Part shown: piece by piece, positions 1 through 8,987 of the stretch
Position numbering within the stretch: position 1 is the stretch's first letter
Layout: each line of letters begins with the position of its first letter
NCBI GenBank assembly: GCA_019747905.1
Contig: JAIEQG010000027.1
Location: 1 to 64,000 of the forward strand
DNA from: Burkholderiales bacterium
GTDB lineage: Bacteria > Pseudomonadota > Gammaproteobacteria > Burkholderiales > Ga0077523
DNA: 64,000 bases
Direction of reading: 5' to 3'
Position numbers and translations under genes: made by a program
The notes under the pieces: generated by a model
The model's input: the letters and a program-made list of their open reading frames with translations, nothing else
What the model was told of the DNA's origin: nothing
The model's database searches: none

Positions 1-432
1 GCGATGGACCTCCAGGCCAAGAAGATGGAGTGGAAGCGCGGCGAATGGTACCTCGGTGCCAAGGTGCTGAACTTCAATGCGGGCGCCGGCCACATCAAGG
101 CGTTCGATGCGGCGACGGGCGCTCTGGTCTGGTCGAAGTCCCAGTCCGAGCCGGCCACGGGCGGCATGCTGGCCACGGGCGGCGGCCTGGTGTTCTACGG
201 TGATCCGCAAGGGTACTTCAACGCCCTGAACGACGAGACCGGTGAACACCTCTGGTCCTTCCAGCTCGGTTCCGGTGTCTACGGCAACCCGACCACCTAC
301 ACCGCCAACGGCAAGCAGTACGTGGCGATCGTGTGGGGCGCGGGCGGCGGCGGCATCTGGCCCCTGCACTACGCTGATTGGTACAAGAAGCACTCCAAGG
401 GCGGTGGCCTGACGGTCTTCGCACTGGATTGA
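1..432 (+). CDS. xoxF: PQQ-dependent methanol dehydrogenase XoxF, C-terminal part
   Basis: This is the last 143 residues of a PQQ-dependent alcohol dehydrogenase; the frame is open from base 1, so the start lies outside the window. Two beta-propeller blade motifs are visible (ATGALVW about residue 40 and DETGEHLW about residue 78), and the protein ends in GLTVFALD as the family does. The periplasmic enzyme oxidises methanol and passes electrons to a dedicated cytochrome c. Placement in the lanthanide-dependent XoxF clade rather than the calcium MxaF clade is inferred from the next two genes, which are XoxJ and XoxG types. The residues that decide the metal are upstream of the window, so another PQQ alcohol dehydrogenase clade cannot be excluded. 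Confidence 0.85.
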   Translation, partial: AMDLQAKKMEWKRGEWYLGAKVLNFNAGAGHIKAFDAATGALVWSKSQSEPATGGMLATGGGLVFYGDPQGYFNALNDETGEHLWSFQLGSGVYGNPTTYTANGKQYVAIVWGAGGGGIWPLHYADWYKKHSKGGGLTVFALD

Positions 433-483
433 CAAGGTTGAACTGTCCGGGCTGAAACGCCCTGGCAGGGAGTCGGCAAGGAG

Positions 484-523
484 ACAGGGGAGGGCGAAGC
501 TGCTGCCCTCCCCTGTTGTTTTT
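484..523 (+). terminator. Intrinsic terminator after xoxF
   Basis: A perfect 12-bp inverted repeat (484-495 pairing with 505-516, 9-base loop) is followed by TGTTTTT. It lies about 50 bp after the xoxF stop and before xoxJ, so it may end or attenuate xoxF transcription and give xoxJ-xoxG lower expression. The rest of the 237-bp gap shows nothing else clear. Confidence 0.8.
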
Positions 524-669
524 GGGGCGCGCTGTTTTTACCCCTGCTTCGAACTACAGTCTGTGAACCGGACTGCCGGGCTGTGCGTTGGATGGCCGAC
601 GGGCATGCAGGCAGATGAATCCGCGCAGCGACAGCGGTGATGCGCGGTGCGGTCGAGGAGGAGTACGTT

Positions 670-1524
670 TTGAACAAGCTACGATTGGTCCCATCTCTGG
701 TGTTGGTTGCGGCGGCTTTCCTGTCCTTCCAGGCGTTTGCCGCGGAAGAAGGGGCCGATCCCCTGGAATCCAGCGATGCGCTGGTTCGCGCCAAAGCGCG
801 CGGCATGCTGACCGCCTGTGCCGATCCCTACGAGTATCCGCACGCTCAGCAGAACAGCGATCCGCCCGGGTTCGATGTCGAGATCCTTCGAGCAGTGGCG
901 AAGCGCGCCGGCATGCGGCTTGATCTCGTATGGGTGAACACCGCTTCCCGCGGGGGAACCGCGCGCGCTTTCCGGCAGTCGATCCTGGCGCGCAAGTGCG
1001 ACGTGTTTCTGGGCATGTCGGACAACGGCGAGGACGACATGCTGATGGGCAAGCTCGCGTTCACGCGCCCCTACCTCGGCATGGGGTATGTCCTCGTGAC
1101 GCAGGGCAAGGCCGCGGACAAGACCACCCTGGCCGAATTCAAGGACTCGGACATCAAGGTGGGCGTGTCGATGTCCACGCCGATGGACGACTACCTGTTC
1201 ATGAACAAGATTCCGCGCGAGCTCTTCATGGGTAGCCGGCGCATGCTGGACGCGATGATGAAGGGCGAGGTCGACGCCGGCATGCTGTTCTCGACGACAC
1301 TCGGCACCATCTCGACCGACTATCCCAAGGCGACCTTCAAGATGGTTCCGGGGTTCGTGCCGATGGATGGCCTGCGGTTCAATGCCGCCTGGGTGGTGCG
1401 CAAGGAAGACAAGGCGCTGCGAGCCTTCATCGACGAAGGTCTCGGCGAATTGCTCGAAACCGGCAAGATCAAGGAAATCGTCGAGCGCTACGGCGTGCCG
1501 TTCTATCCGCCGTTCGCGTCGTAG
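670..1524 (+). CDS. xoxJ: XoxJ-type periplasmic substrate-binding protein
   Basis: A periplasmic solute-binding family 3 protein of the kind that accompanies quinoprotein methanol dehydrogenases (MxaJ/XoxJ); it is thought to help mature or activate the dehydrogenase rather than import a solute. The chosen start is TTG at 670, because a GAGGAGGAG ribosome site ends 6 bp upstream and the protein then begins directly with a signal peptide (KLRLVPSLVLVAAAF, cleavage after AFA about residue 24). An ATG at 640 would put charged residues before the signal. The mature part carries the family's CADPYEYPHA and GFDVEI motifs. It follows xoxF beyond a hairpin and precedes xoxG by 26 bp. Confidence 0.85.
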   Translation: MNKLRLVPSLVLVAAAFLSFQAFAAEEGADPLESSDALVRAKARGMLTACADPYEYPHAQQNSDPPGFDVEILRAVAKRAGMRLDLVWVNTASRGGTARAFRQSILARKCDVFLGMSDNGEDDMLMGKLAFTRPYLGMGYVLVTQGKAADKTTLAEFKDSDIKVGVSMSTPMDDYLFMNKIPRELFMGSRRMLDAMMKGEVDAGMLFSTTLGTISTDYPKATFKMVPGFVPMDGLRFNAAWVVRKEDKALRAFIDEGLGELLETGKIKEIVERYGVPFYPPFAS

Positions 1525-1550
1525 GTCATCAACGAGGAGGAGACAACATC

Positions 1551-1979
1551 ATGGGTAATGGCTTCAAGTGGATCGCGACAGTCTTGTGCGTCCTGGCGTT
1601 CGGCGCAGGGGGCGTGACCGCTACCGTCGCTGCGGAAGGCGAAGAAATCGACCGGCATGGCATGGAGAACGATTTGCCACTGCCCACGGATGCGGCCGCC
1701 ATCGAGAACGGCAAGGAGCGCTACGGCGCCCGCTGTTCCTACTGCCACACGCCGCTGGGCCGGGGGGGCAGCAGCAGCGTGTGCCTCGCCTGCCAGAAGT
1801 ACAAATGGGGCAGCAAGTCGTCCGCGATCTACGCGACGATTGCTGCCGGCCGGCCGGGCACCAAGATGGGCGCGTTCGCCACCAGCCTGACGCAGGACGA
1901 GATGCTGAACATCATTGCGTACATCCGCACGCTGCAGGAGAAGAAGATCCAGGACGATCTCGCGGCTGCAAAGCAGTGA
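1551..1979 (+). CDS. xoxG: XoxG-type cytochrome c
   Basis: A 142-residue secreted monoheme cytochrome c, the probable electron acceptor of XoxF. It has a signal peptide (cleavage near VAAEG about residue 27), one heme site CSYCH about residue 63, and a Met axial ligand in the motif GRPGTKMGAF, followed by the terminal helix NIIAYIRTL. A strong GAGGAGGAG ribosome site precedes the ATG. Odd feature: a second CXXC followed by Gln (VCLACQ about residue 80) that cannot bind heme c in the usual way. It is the last gene of the xox cluster and converges on dut. Confidence 0.85.
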   Translation: MGNGFKWIATVLCVLAFGAGGVTATVAAEGEEIDRHGMENDLPLPTDAAAIENGKERYGARCSYCHTPLGRGGSSSVCLACQKYKWGSKSSAIYATIAAGRPGTKMGAFATSLTQDEMLNIIAYIRTLQEKKIQDDLAAAKQ

Positions 1980-2011
1980 TCGTCTGCCCGCTTTCGTCGC
2001 GCAAGTAGCCC

Positions 2012-2461
2012 TCAGCCCTTGCCGGTGCTCCCGAAGCCACCGGCACCGCGGGTCGAATCCTCGAACGATTCGACCACGCGGAACGTGGCTTGCACCACCG
2101 GCACGATCACCATCTGAGCAAGGCGCTCCAGCGGGTTCAGCACGAAGGGTGCCGAACCCCGGTTCCAGGTGGAGACGAAGAGTTGCCCCTGGTAGTCGGA
2201 ATCGATGAGCCCGACCAGGTTACCCAGCACGATGCCGTGCTTGTGGCCCAGGCCGCTGCGCGGCAGGATCACCGCCGCCAACCCCGGATCCGCGATGTGG
2301 ATGGCGATGCCGGTGGGGATGAGCTCGGTGGCGCCGGGGGGAAGTGTCAGCGGCGCGTCGATGCACGCACGCAAATCGAGCCCGGCCGAACCCGGCGTGG
2401 CGTAAGCGGGCAACAGGCCGCGGATGCGTTCGTCCAGAACGCGCAGGTCGATCGCGGGCAT
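2012..2461 (-). CDS. dut: dUTP diphosphatase
   Basis: A 149-residue trimeric dUTPase that hydrolyses dUTP to dUMP and pyrophosphate, keeping uracil out of DNA and supplying thymidylate synthesis. All five family motifs are visible in order: [36 protein letters not shown] and the Gly-rich end GAGGFGSTG, which closes over the active site of the neighbouring subunit. Length is typical. It starts 4 bp after the coaBC stop on the same strand, so the two are co-transcribed; this pairing is common in proteobacteria. Confidence 0.95.
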   Translation of the reverse strand: MPAIDLRVLDERIRGLLPAYATPGSAGLDLRACIDAPLTLPPGATELIPTGIAIHIADPGLAAVILPRSGLGHKHGIVLGNLVGLIDSDYQGQLFVSTWNRGSAPFVLNPLERLAQMVIVPVVQATFRVVESFEDSTRGAGGFGSTGKG

Positions 2462-2465
2462 CGGA

Positions 2466-3659
2466 TCAGTGGCTCGCCGGATACAGCTTGGCGATGTGTG
2501 CGATGAGCTTGCGCGCCTGTTCGAGCTTCGGTGCACGCGGCAGCGGATGGCGGCCCTGCTCGTCGAAGAGGATCAGTTCGCTGTCGTCGGCTCCGATGGA
2601 TTGCTGGGCGATGTTGGCTGCCAGCAGCGGCAGGTGCTTGCGCTTGCGCTTGGCTTCGGCGTACTCGTCGAGACGTTCGCTCTCGGCGGCGAAGCCGACA
2701 CAGAACGGAGGATTGGCACGGCTCGCGACGTTGGCCAAGATATCCGGCGTGGGTGCCAGCTCGAGCGACAGGATGCGTGCGTCCTTCTTCATCTTCTGGT
2801 CCTGCGGGTTGAGCGGCGTGTAGTCCGCGACTGCGGCGACGCTGATGAAGATGTCGCACGTAGCGACGGAAGCCTCGACGGCACCGAGCATTTCCTGTGC
2901 GCTGGTGACGCGTTTCAACGTGATCCCGGTGGGGGCCGGGAGAGTCGTGGGCCCGCTCACGAGCGTCACGTCGGCGCCGGCTTCCCTGGCTGCACGAGCC
3001 ACGGCGAACCCCATCTTGCCGGAGCTCGCGTTGGTGATCCCGCGAACGGCGTCGATGCGCTCGAACGTCGGGCCGGCGGTCACCAGCACGCGATAGCCCG
3101 CGAGCACCTTGGGCTCGAACCACGCGAGGATCTCGTCGGCCAGCGACTCCGGTTCGAGCATGCGGCCCATGCCCGATTCGCCGCAGGCTTGCGAGCCGCT
3201 GTCCGGCCCGAGCACCGCTATCCCGTCCGAACGCAATTGCGCGATGTTGCGTTGCGTCGCCGGGTGCTCCCACATCTGCCGGTTCATGGCCGGAGCGACC
3301 AGCAGCGGACAATCCCGGGCAAGGCACAGGGTCGAGAGCAGGTCGTCGCACAGACCATGCGCGAGTTTCGCCAGGAAGTCGGCGCTGGCCGGAGCGACGG
3401 TGATCAGGTCCGCGCCGCGCGAAAGCTCGATGTGCGCCATGCCGTTGTCGATGCGACCGTCCCACAGGTCCGTATACACCGGGCCACCCGACAGGGCTTG
3501 CATCGTCGCTGCCGAGATGAACCGCGTGGCAGCGTCGGTCATGACGACCTGCACGGAGGCGTTCTGCCCGATCAGCAGCCGTGTCAGTTCGGCCGCCTTG
3601 TAGGCTGCGATACCGCCGGTCAAGCCGAGTACCAGGCGACGTTGTACGGATTTGCTCAT
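2466..3659 (-). CDS. coaBC: Bifunctional phosphopantothenoylcysteine decarboxylase/synthetase
   Basis: A 397-residue Dfp/CoaBC protein catalysing two steps of coenzyme A synthesis. The N-terminal flavoprotein half (CoaC) has [14 protein letters not shown], the catalytic His in [11 protein letters not shown] and APAMNRQMW; the C-terminal half (CoaB) has [25 protein letters not shown] and the GFAAE motif. The start is ATG 3659; an in-frame ATG at 3668 would add three residues. It is divergent from radC (78 bp between starts) and probably shares an operon with dut. A much longer open frame extends upstream on this strand, but it is only the antisense of radC. Confidence 0.95.
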   Translation of the reverse strand: MSKSVQRRLVLGLTGGIAAYKAAELTRLLIGQNASVQVVMTDAATRFISAATMQALSGGPVYTDLWDGRIDNGMAHIELSRGADLITVAPASADFLAKLAHGLCDDLLSTLCLARDCPLLVAPAMNRQMWEHPATQRNIAQLRSDGIAVLGPDSGSQACGESGMGRMLEPESLADEILAWFEPKVLAGYRVLVTAGPTFERIDAVRGITNASSGKMGFAVARAAREAGADVTLVSGPTTLPAPTGITLKRVTSAQEMLGAVEASVATCDIFISVAAVADYTPLNPQDQKMKKDARILSLELAPTPDILANVASRANPPFCVGFAAESERLDEYAEAKRKRKHLPLLAANIAQQSIGADDSELILFDEQGRHPLPRAPKLEQARKLIAHIAKLYPASH

Positions 3660-3737
3660 GGAGCGCATGAAAAGGGGGAGGAAAGCCGTGCGAAGTGTAA
3701 ACTGCCCGGCCGACCCTCGACACGGCTGCAGGCACCG

Positions 3738-4415
3738 ATGGCGATCAAGGATTGGCCGGAAGGCGAGCAGCCGCGTGAGAAGCTCCTGTCCCTGGGCGCC
3801 CAGGCGCTTTCGGATGCCGAGCTGATCGCGATCTTCCTGCGCACGAGCGGGGTGGCGGGCAAGAGCGCGATCGACGTCGCCCGCGAGTTGAAGGAGCGCT
3901 TCCGCAGCCTGAACGGGCTGTTCGCCGCGAGCCAGGATGCGGTCAGCGCCGTACCGGGCATGGGCGTGGCCAAGTACGTCATGCTGCAAGCCGTCATGGA
4001 AATGGCGCGGCGGGCGCTGCGCGAGTCCATGGATCACGCGGACGTACTTTCGACGCCCGAGGCGGTCAAGAGCTACCTTCGCTTGAAGCTCCAGAACCTG
4101 TCCCGGGAGGTCTTCGTGGTGATCTTCGTGGACGCCCAGAACCGCGTCCTGGCGCTGGAGGAGCTGTTTGCGGGCACTCTCACTCAGACCAGCGTCTACC
4201 CCCGGGAGGTGGTGAAACAGGCCCTGACCCACAATGCCGCCGCGGTGATATTCGCCCACAATCACCCCTCCGGCGTGGCCGAGCCCAGTCAGGCGGACGA
4301 GGACCTGACCCGGGTGCTCCGGCAGGCCTTGGCGTTGATCGATGTCCGGGTGCTGGATCACTTCGTCGTGGGCCGGGGTGGTGCCATGTCCTTTGCCGAG
4401 CGGGGGCTGCTCTAG
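3738..4415 (+). CDS. radC: RadC-family JAB1/MPN metalloprotein
   Basis: A 225-residue RadC protein. It has an N-terminal helix-hairpin-helix-like part ([14 protein letters not shown]-type and VPGMGVAKY about residue 78) and a C-terminal zinc JAMM domain with EELFAGT, the HNHPSG metal site about residue 175 and a downstream Asp. RadC was once linked to DNA repair, but its biochemical role is unsettled. The start is the first ATG, giving the usual N-terminus [15 protein letters not shown]. It sits between divergent coaBC and the rpmB operon. Confidence 0.92.
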   Translation: MAIKDWPEGEQPREKLLSLGAQALSDAELIAIFLRTSGVAGKSAIDVARELKERFRSLNGLFAASQDAVSAVPGMGVAKYVMLQAVMEMARRALRESMDHADVLSTPEAVKSYLRLKLQNLSREVFVVIFVDAQNRVLALEELFAGTLTQTSVYPREVVKQALTHNAAAVIFAHNHPSGVAEPSQADEDLTRVLRQALALIDVRVLDHFVVGRGGAMSFAERGLL

Positions 4416-4426
4416 CTCCCGGGCTC

Positions 4427-4456
4427 TTGAGCGGCCGAACGAGCCTGTGGTATAAA
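4427..4456 (+). promoter_or_regulatory. Sigma-70 promoter of rpmB-rpmG
   Basis: TTGAGC (4427-4432) and TATAAA (4451-4456) are spaced 18 bp apart, 38 bp before the rpmB start and just after radC. The match to the sigma-70 consensus is good and the position fits a ribosomal protein operon. Confidence 0.6.
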
Positions 4457-4494
4457 GGCCGACTTTTCCGAGCCCTTCTCTGGAGTTCAAGATC

Positions 4495-4731
4495 ATGGCC
4501 CGCGTCTGCAAGATCACCGGCAAGAAGCCGATGGTTGGCAACAACGTTTCCCACGCCAACAACAAGACCAAGCGCCGGTTCCTGCCGAACCTGCAGTACC
4601 GCCGCATCTGGGTCGAGAGCGAGAACCGTTACATCTCGCTGCGCCTCACCAACGCCGCCCTGCGCACCATCGACAAGAACGGCATCGATGCCGTCCTGGC
4701 CGAACTGCGTGCCGCCGGCGAGCGCATCTGA
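4495..4731 (+). CDS. rpmB: 50S ribosomal protein L28
   Basis: A 78-residue L28 protein of the large ribosomal subunit. The N-terminus [12 protein letters not shown] and the central [15 protein letters not shown] segment are characteristic. It has a promoter just upstream and is followed after 13 bp by rpmG, the standard bacterial pairing. Confidence 0.97.
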   Translation: MARVCKITGKKPMVGNNVSHANNKTKRRFLPNLQYRRIWVESENRYISLRLTNAALRTIDKNGIDAVLAELRAAGERI

Positions 4732-4744
4732 CGGAGCCGTAGCC

Positions 4745-4900
4745 ATGCGCGACAAGATCAAGCTCGAATCCACCGCCGGCACCGGCCACTTCTACACGAC
4801 CACGAAGAACAAGCGCACGATGCCCGAGAAGATGGAGATCAAGAAGTACGATCCCAAGGCTCGCAAGCACGTGCTCTACAAGGAAACGAAGCTCAAGTAG
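4745..4900 (+). CDS. rpmG: 50S ribosomal protein L33
   Basis: A 51-residue L33 protein of the large subunit. It lacks the zinc-binding cysteines and is therefore the zinc-independent (C-minus) form; the end [19 protein letters not shown]-type tail is typical. A strong terminator follows 20 bp later, so rpmB-rpmG form a two-gene operon. Confidence 0.97.
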   Translation: MRDKIKLESTAGTGHFYTTTKNKRTMPEKMEIKKYDPKARKHVLYKETKLK

Positions 4901-4920
4901 AGCTTCCCGTTCCAGCCACA

Positions 4921-4951
4921 AAAAAGCCCGCTCTCATCGAGCGGGCTTTTT
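4921..4951. terminator. Bidirectional terminator between rpmG and the desaturase gene
   Basis: A perfect 13-bp inverted repeat (4921-4933 with 4939-4951) with A-run on one side and T-run on the other. It can stop transcripts from rpmG on the plus strand and, less directly, from the converging desaturase gene. Confidence 0.9.
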
Positions 4952-4960
4952 GTTGTCAGT

Positions 4961-5034
4961 GCCGCCGGGGCCGCTCCAAGCCGTTGACGCGCCCCCTAGG
5001 GGGCAGCGACAACGGGAAGCGTGGGGGCCGTCGA
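4961..5034. repeat. Dispersed intergenic repeat, copy 1
   Basis: A GC-rich element with the ordered blocks GACGCGCCCCCT, GGGGGCAGCGAC and GCGTGGGGGCCGT. Copies 2 (10320-10395) and 3 (39978-40050) share the order and spacing. The core CCCCCTAGGGGG is a perfect palindrome here. It lies between the converging rpmG and desaturase genes, beyond the terminator. Confidence 0.7.
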
Positions 5035-5054
5035 CCAGGCTGCTCGCCGGCTTG

Positions 5055-6206
5055 TCAGGCGTAGCTGCGCAGCTGCCGGGAGAATTCCTGCAACGGTACG
5101 ATGCCGCTGCGCTCCGCGCGGTGGCACCAGTCCTCGAGGTGCTTCACCAGCTGCTCCTTCGAGGCGGTGGAGCGCTGCCACACCTGGGCCAGTTCCTGAC
5201 GCATCGAATGCACCGTCGCCAGCACCTTGCTGTTGGCCAGCAGTTCGTTCAGGCGGACACGGTCCTGGTGGGGCAACTGCTGCTCGTCGCTGTGCAGCCA
5301 GCGCTTCACGGATTCGCGATCGATGCGCAGCTTGTGGGCCTCTTCGGTCCACGTGGCCTTGAGCGAACGGGCGTAGCGGGCGAGCACGTCGTAGCGGTGC
5401 GTGATGACGGCATGCAGGGTCGCGAGGTCGACGTGGGACTTGCCGAACTCCATGCGGACCTTCGGGGCCAGCTTCTTGACCTTGGCGAGCCCCAGCATCT
5501 CCATGATGCGGATGTAGGCCCAGCCGATGTCGAACTCGTACCACTTGCTCGACAGGCGCGCCGAGGACGCGTAAGCGTGGTGATTGTTGTGCAGTTCTTC
5601 ACCGCCGATGAGGATGCCCCAGGGCACGATGTTCCGGCTGGCGTCGTCGGCCGCGAAGTTGCGATAGCCCCAGTAGTGGCCGATGCCGTTGATGACGCCG
5701 GCGGCGAAGATGGGAATCCAGGCCATCTGGACGGCCCAGATGCTCAAGCCAATGGGTCCGAACAGGACCACGTTCAGAATGAGCTGCAGACCGATGCCCA
5801 GCGTCGTGTGCTTCGAATAGACGTTGCGCTCGACCCAGTCGTCAGGCGTGCCGTGACCGTACTTCTCCAGGGTCGCAGCATTCTTCCCTTCCTTGCGATA
5901 GAGCTCGGCGCCTTCCCACATGACCTTGTCGATGCCCAGGACCTGGGGGCTGTGGGGATCTTCAGGCGTTTCGCACTTGGCATGATGCTTCCGGTGGATG
6001 GCCGCCCATTCCTTGGTGACCATGCCGGTCGTGAACCAGAGCCAGAAGCGGAAGAAATGGCTGGGAATCGGGTGCAGATCCAACGCACGGTGCGCCTGAT
6101 GGCGGTGCAGGAAGATCGTCACGCCGGCGATCGTCACGTGAGTGAGCCCTAACGCGACGAGCACGTAGCCCCACCAGGGAAGATCGATCAAACCATTGAT
6201 TATCAT
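5055..6206 (-). CDS. Membrane acyl (delta-9 type) fatty acid desaturase
   Basis: A 383-residue integral membrane di-iron desaturase that puts a cis double bond into acyl chains, probably acyl-CoA or acyl-lipid delta-9. The three histidine boxes are visible: HRHQAHR about residue 35, HRKHH about residue 71 and HNNHH about residue 205. Hydrophobic segments lie at about residues 8-30, 48-62 and 145-185. A soluble C-terminal part of about 130 residues is rich in charged residues. It stands alone between the rpmG terminator and the MscS gene; the 127-bp upstream gap shows no clear promoter. Confidence 0.9.
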   Translation of the reverse strand: MIINGLIDLPWWGYVLVALGLTHVTIAGVTIFLHRHQAHRALDLHPIPSHFFRFWLWFTTGMVTKEWAAIHRKHHAKCETPEDPHSPQVLGIDKVMWEGAELYRKEGKNAATLEKYGHGTPDDWVERNVYSKHTTLGIGLQLILNVVLFGPIGLSIWAVQMAWIPIFAAGVINGIGHYWGYRNFAADDASRNIVPWGILIGGEELHNNHHAYASSARLSSKWYEFDIGWAYIRIMEMLGLAKVKKLAPKVRMEFGKSHVDLATLHAVITHRYDVLARYARSLKATWTEEAHKLRIDRESVKRWLHSDEQQLPHQDRVRLNELLANSKVLATVHSMRQELAQVWQRSTASKEQLVKHLEDWCHRAERSGIVPLQEFSRQLRSYA

Positions 6207-6333
6207 GAATACCTCGGGAAGTGGGCAGTGCGGGGGATTGTACAGGAACCCCAGGCGTCCAGGCTCTGTGCCAGGTCAAACCCGCCGCTGAAATATGGGG
6301 TCTTACCCGTGACAGTCAACACTAAGCAAGATT

Positions 6334-7650
6334 TCAGCCGCTGTCTTGTAGGGAAACCCCGCCAAGAACCCGTACCTCCCGCTGCGGAAACGGGATGTCT
6401 ATGCCCTTGGCGCGGAACGCATCATAGATCTCGAGGCTCAAGTCGGACCGCAGGTTGGCGCGGCCGGCCTCGGGATCGGTGATCCAGACCATCAGCTCGA
6501 GATCGATGCCGCTCTCGCCGAAGTTCTTGACGAACGCGACCGGTGCCGGCTCCTTCACGACGCGCGCTGCACCCTGTGCCACGGTGAGCAGTGTCTCCAG
6601 TGCCACCCGCAGGTCTGTCTGGTAGGCCACCTGGATCGGGAGCTCGACCCGGGCCAGGCGATCGGAGTACGAATGGTTGAGCACGGTCGAGGTAATCACC
6701 GACTCGTTCGGGATGATCGCTTCCGTACCGTCGCCGCTGCGTACCACGACATAGCGCGCCGTGAGGCGCGTCACTTCGCCATGGCGATTGTCGATGGTCA
6801 CCAGGTCGCCCAGCTTCACCGAACGGTCGAGCAGGATCGCAAAGCCGCTGATGTAGTTGGCCGCGATCTTTTGCAGGCCGAAGCCCAGTCCCACGCCCAC
6901 GGCGCCGCCGAACACCGACAGTACCGTCACGTCGATACCCACGAGCGGCAGGGCAATCAGGACCGCGAAGACCAGGAAGATGGCCTTCACCGCCTTCGCG
7001 ATCACCACGCGCAGGCTTACATCCATACGCTGGAGCGCCATCACCCGGTTCTCCACCAGGCGGCCGATCCACATGGCGACGAGGATCGTCACCGCCACCG
7101 AGAACGTGCCCTCGATGACGTTCAGCAACGAGATTCGATGGGTACCCAGCGGCAGCGCGAGTTCGTCCATCCATGCGCGGATGTGCGGCAGCAGGCCGGT
7201 AATGTGCAGCACTGCACCGATCCACATGGTCCACGCGATCGCCCGCTCCGAATTGCGCACCCAGCTGCCGGTGGGAAATGCCTGACGCAGCAGGTATACC
7301 GCGATGCGGATGATGACGAGCGACGACGAGAGCGGGATCGCGACGTTGAGAAGCTTGATCGGCAGCCCGTGGTGATGCAGCACGGCGCGTCCGATCAGCA
7401 ACAGAACCCACACGACTGCGGGATTGAGGACGCGATCGAGGCCGCCGGCACCGAACTTGAGGGCTTCCTCTTCCAGGCCGGCATGGCCGCGCGCACTCTT
7501 CAGCCTGGGTCGCAGAATCCTGCCGACCAGCCATGACACGCAAAGGCAGACGAGAACGACGCCGAGCTGCCGGGCGATCGAGACGGTCTCGATCTCCGAT
7601 ACGAGCTCGAGGATCAGATTCGGCGGTGGTAGGGTGTCGGGGGCGGCCAT
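6334..7650 (-). CDS. MscS-family mechanosensitive ion channel
   Basis: A 438-residue membrane protein with about five or six transmembrane segments in the first 270 residues, then the MscS signature. The pore-lining helix and the start of the beta domain are read in GAVGVGLGFGLQKIAANYIS and LLDRSVKLGDLVTI (about residues 240-280), followed by the cytoplasmic vestibule. It would release solutes on hypo-osmotic shock. The N-terminus is longer than E. coli MscS (286 residues) and is typical of larger paralogues. It is co-oriented with rsmB upstream, with a 44-bp gap. Confidence 0.88.
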   Translation of the reverse strand: MAAPDTLPPPNLILELVSEIETVSIARQLGVVLVCLCVSWLVGRILRPRLKSARGHAGLEEEALKFGAGGLDRVLNPAVVWVLLLIGRAVLHHHGLPIKLLNVAIPLSSSLVIIRIAVYLLRQAFPTGSWVRNSERAIAWTMWIGAVLHITGLLPHIRAWMDELALPLGTHRISLLNVIEGTFSVAVTILVAMWIGRLVENRVMALQRMDVSLRVVIAKAVKAIFLVFAVLIALPLVGIDVTVLSVFGGAVGVGLGFGLQKIAANYISGFAILLDRSVKLGDLVTIDNRHGEVTRLTARYVVVRSGDGTEAIIPNESVITSTVLNHSYSDRLARVELPIQVAYQTDLRVALETLLTVAQGAARVVKEPAPVAFVKNFGESGIDLELMVWITDPEAGRANLRSDLSLEIYDAFRAKGIDIPFPQREVRVLGGVSLQDSG

Positions 7651-7694
7651 CGAACGTCGCTGTCGATCCGGCCGATTCTAGCACCCGGTCTGCG

Positions 7695-8987
7695 TCACGA
7701 TGGGCGTGCGAGCACGGCGGCGAAGAAGCCGTCGGTATGGTGCCGGGATGGCGTCAACCGCAGGTAGGGACTGGACACGTCGAGCGCGACCTGGGCCTGC
7801 CGCAGCAACTCGCCGACATCGAGCAGCGACCAGCCTTCGTGCTCGGCGAGAAACGCTGCGACGATCGCCTCGTTCTCCTCGGGCAGCAGGCTGCAGGTCG
7901 CATACACGATGCGACCGCCGGGTTTGGGCAGGCGCGCCGCCGCGCGCAGGATGGATGTCTGCTTCGCGGCGAGTTCGGTGAGCGCCTCTGGGTTCATGCG
8001 CCACTTGAGATCCGGATTGCGCCGCAAAGTGCCGTTGCCGCTGCAAGGTGCGTCGACCAATACGCGATCGATCTTGCCGGCGAGGCGCTTCACGCGCGCG
8101 TCGTTCTCCGAATCGATCAATTGCGGATGCACGTTCGACAGGCCCGAGCGCCGCAGGCGCGGCTTGAGATTGGCGAGGCGCTTCTCGGAGGTGTCGAAAG
8201 CGTACAAGCGACCTTCGGAGCGCATGGCAGCACCCAGCGCCAGGGTCTTGCCGCCAGCACCCGCACAGAAGTCCACCACCATCTGGTGGCGCCGTGCATC
8301 CACCAGCAGGGCCACGATCTGACTGCCTTCGTCCTGCACCTCCGCGAGACCGCCGGTCAGCAGCGCATGCCGCTCCAGCGACGGCTTGCCCTTGACGCGC
8401 ACACCCACCGGGGAGAGCGGTGTCGCGGCCGCCTCGATGCCGCTCGCGTGCAAGGTCGCGAGGACCTCGTCGCGCCGCACGCGCAGGGCATTGACGCGCA
8501 GGTCCATCGGAGCTGAGGAGAGCAGGCTGCGCGCCAGCGCGATGCGTTCCTCGTCGGGAAACGCGTTCCCGAGGCGCTCCCACAACCAGTCCGGCATCGA
8601 CAAGCGCACGGCGTCGGGGGCCGTGTCCTCGCGCGTGCGCAGGCCGCCGAGCCATTCGGCCTCGCCCGGCCAAAGCGCTTTCTGGAGCGCCCTCAGGTTG
8701 TAGCCCGCGATGCGTGTCAGGCAGGCGAGCGCCAGCCGGCGCGGCCCGCGGCCGCCTGCGAGGTGCTCGAGCCAGCGCAGATGCCGCAGCGTGGCGAAGA
8801 TCGTGTCGGCGACGAGAGCGCGATCGCGTGCGCCCAGCTGCGGATTGTCCCGGAACCAGGAGCGCAGCACTGCGTCGGCCGGTCGCTCGAGCGGCAAAAC
8901 CACGGATAGCGCGTCCACCACCATGCTCAAGCGGGATGGCGTGAGCTCCGTCTCGGAACGCTCGCGCACGCGCGGTTCGGAGATCAT
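7695..8987 (-). CDS. rsmB: 16S rRNA (cytosine-5) methyltransferase RsmB
   Basis: A 430-residue NOL1/NOP2/Sun-family methyltransferase, expected to modify C967 of 16S rRNA. The N-terminal 140 residues are NusB-like. The SAM site DFCAGAGGKTLALGA is about residue 245, and the two catalytic cysteines lie in DAPCSGNGTLRRNPDLKW and YATCSLLPEENE. The start is ATG 8987, which overlaps the stop of the DUF3108 gene by 4 bp (ATGA). Homologues often begin at a similar point. The longer open frame upstream is antisense to nothing real but overlaps two other genes and was rejected. Confidence 0.92.
   Translation of the reverse strand: MISEPRVRERSETELTPSRLSMVVDALSVVLPLERPADAVLRSWFRDNPQLGARDRALVADTIFATLRHLRWLEHLAGGRGPRRLALACLTRIAGYNLRALQKALWPGEAEWLGGLRTREDTAPDAVRLSMPDWLWERLGNAFPDEERIALARSLLSSAPMDLRVNALRVRRDEVLATLHASGIEAAATPLSPVGVRVKGKPSLERHALLTGGLAEVQDEGSQIVALLVDARRHQMVVDFCAGAGGKTLALGAAMRSEGRLYAFDTSEKRLANLKPRLRRSGLSNVHPQLIDSENDARVKRLAGKIDRVLVDAPCSGNGTLRRNPDLKWRMNPEALTELAAKQTSILRAAARLPKPGGRIVYATCSLLPEENEAIVAAFLAEHEGWSLLDVGELLRQAQVALDVSSPYLRLTPSRHHTDGFFAAVLARPS

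Noticed and set aside
1770-1800. Second heme site in XoxG
   Set aside because: The CXXC is followed by Gln, not His, so a standard heme c attachment is not supported.
2424-3737. N-terminal extension of radC and the matching extension of coaBC on the other strand
   Set aside because: Each extension is the antisense of the neighbouring gene; normal starts give family-typical lengths.
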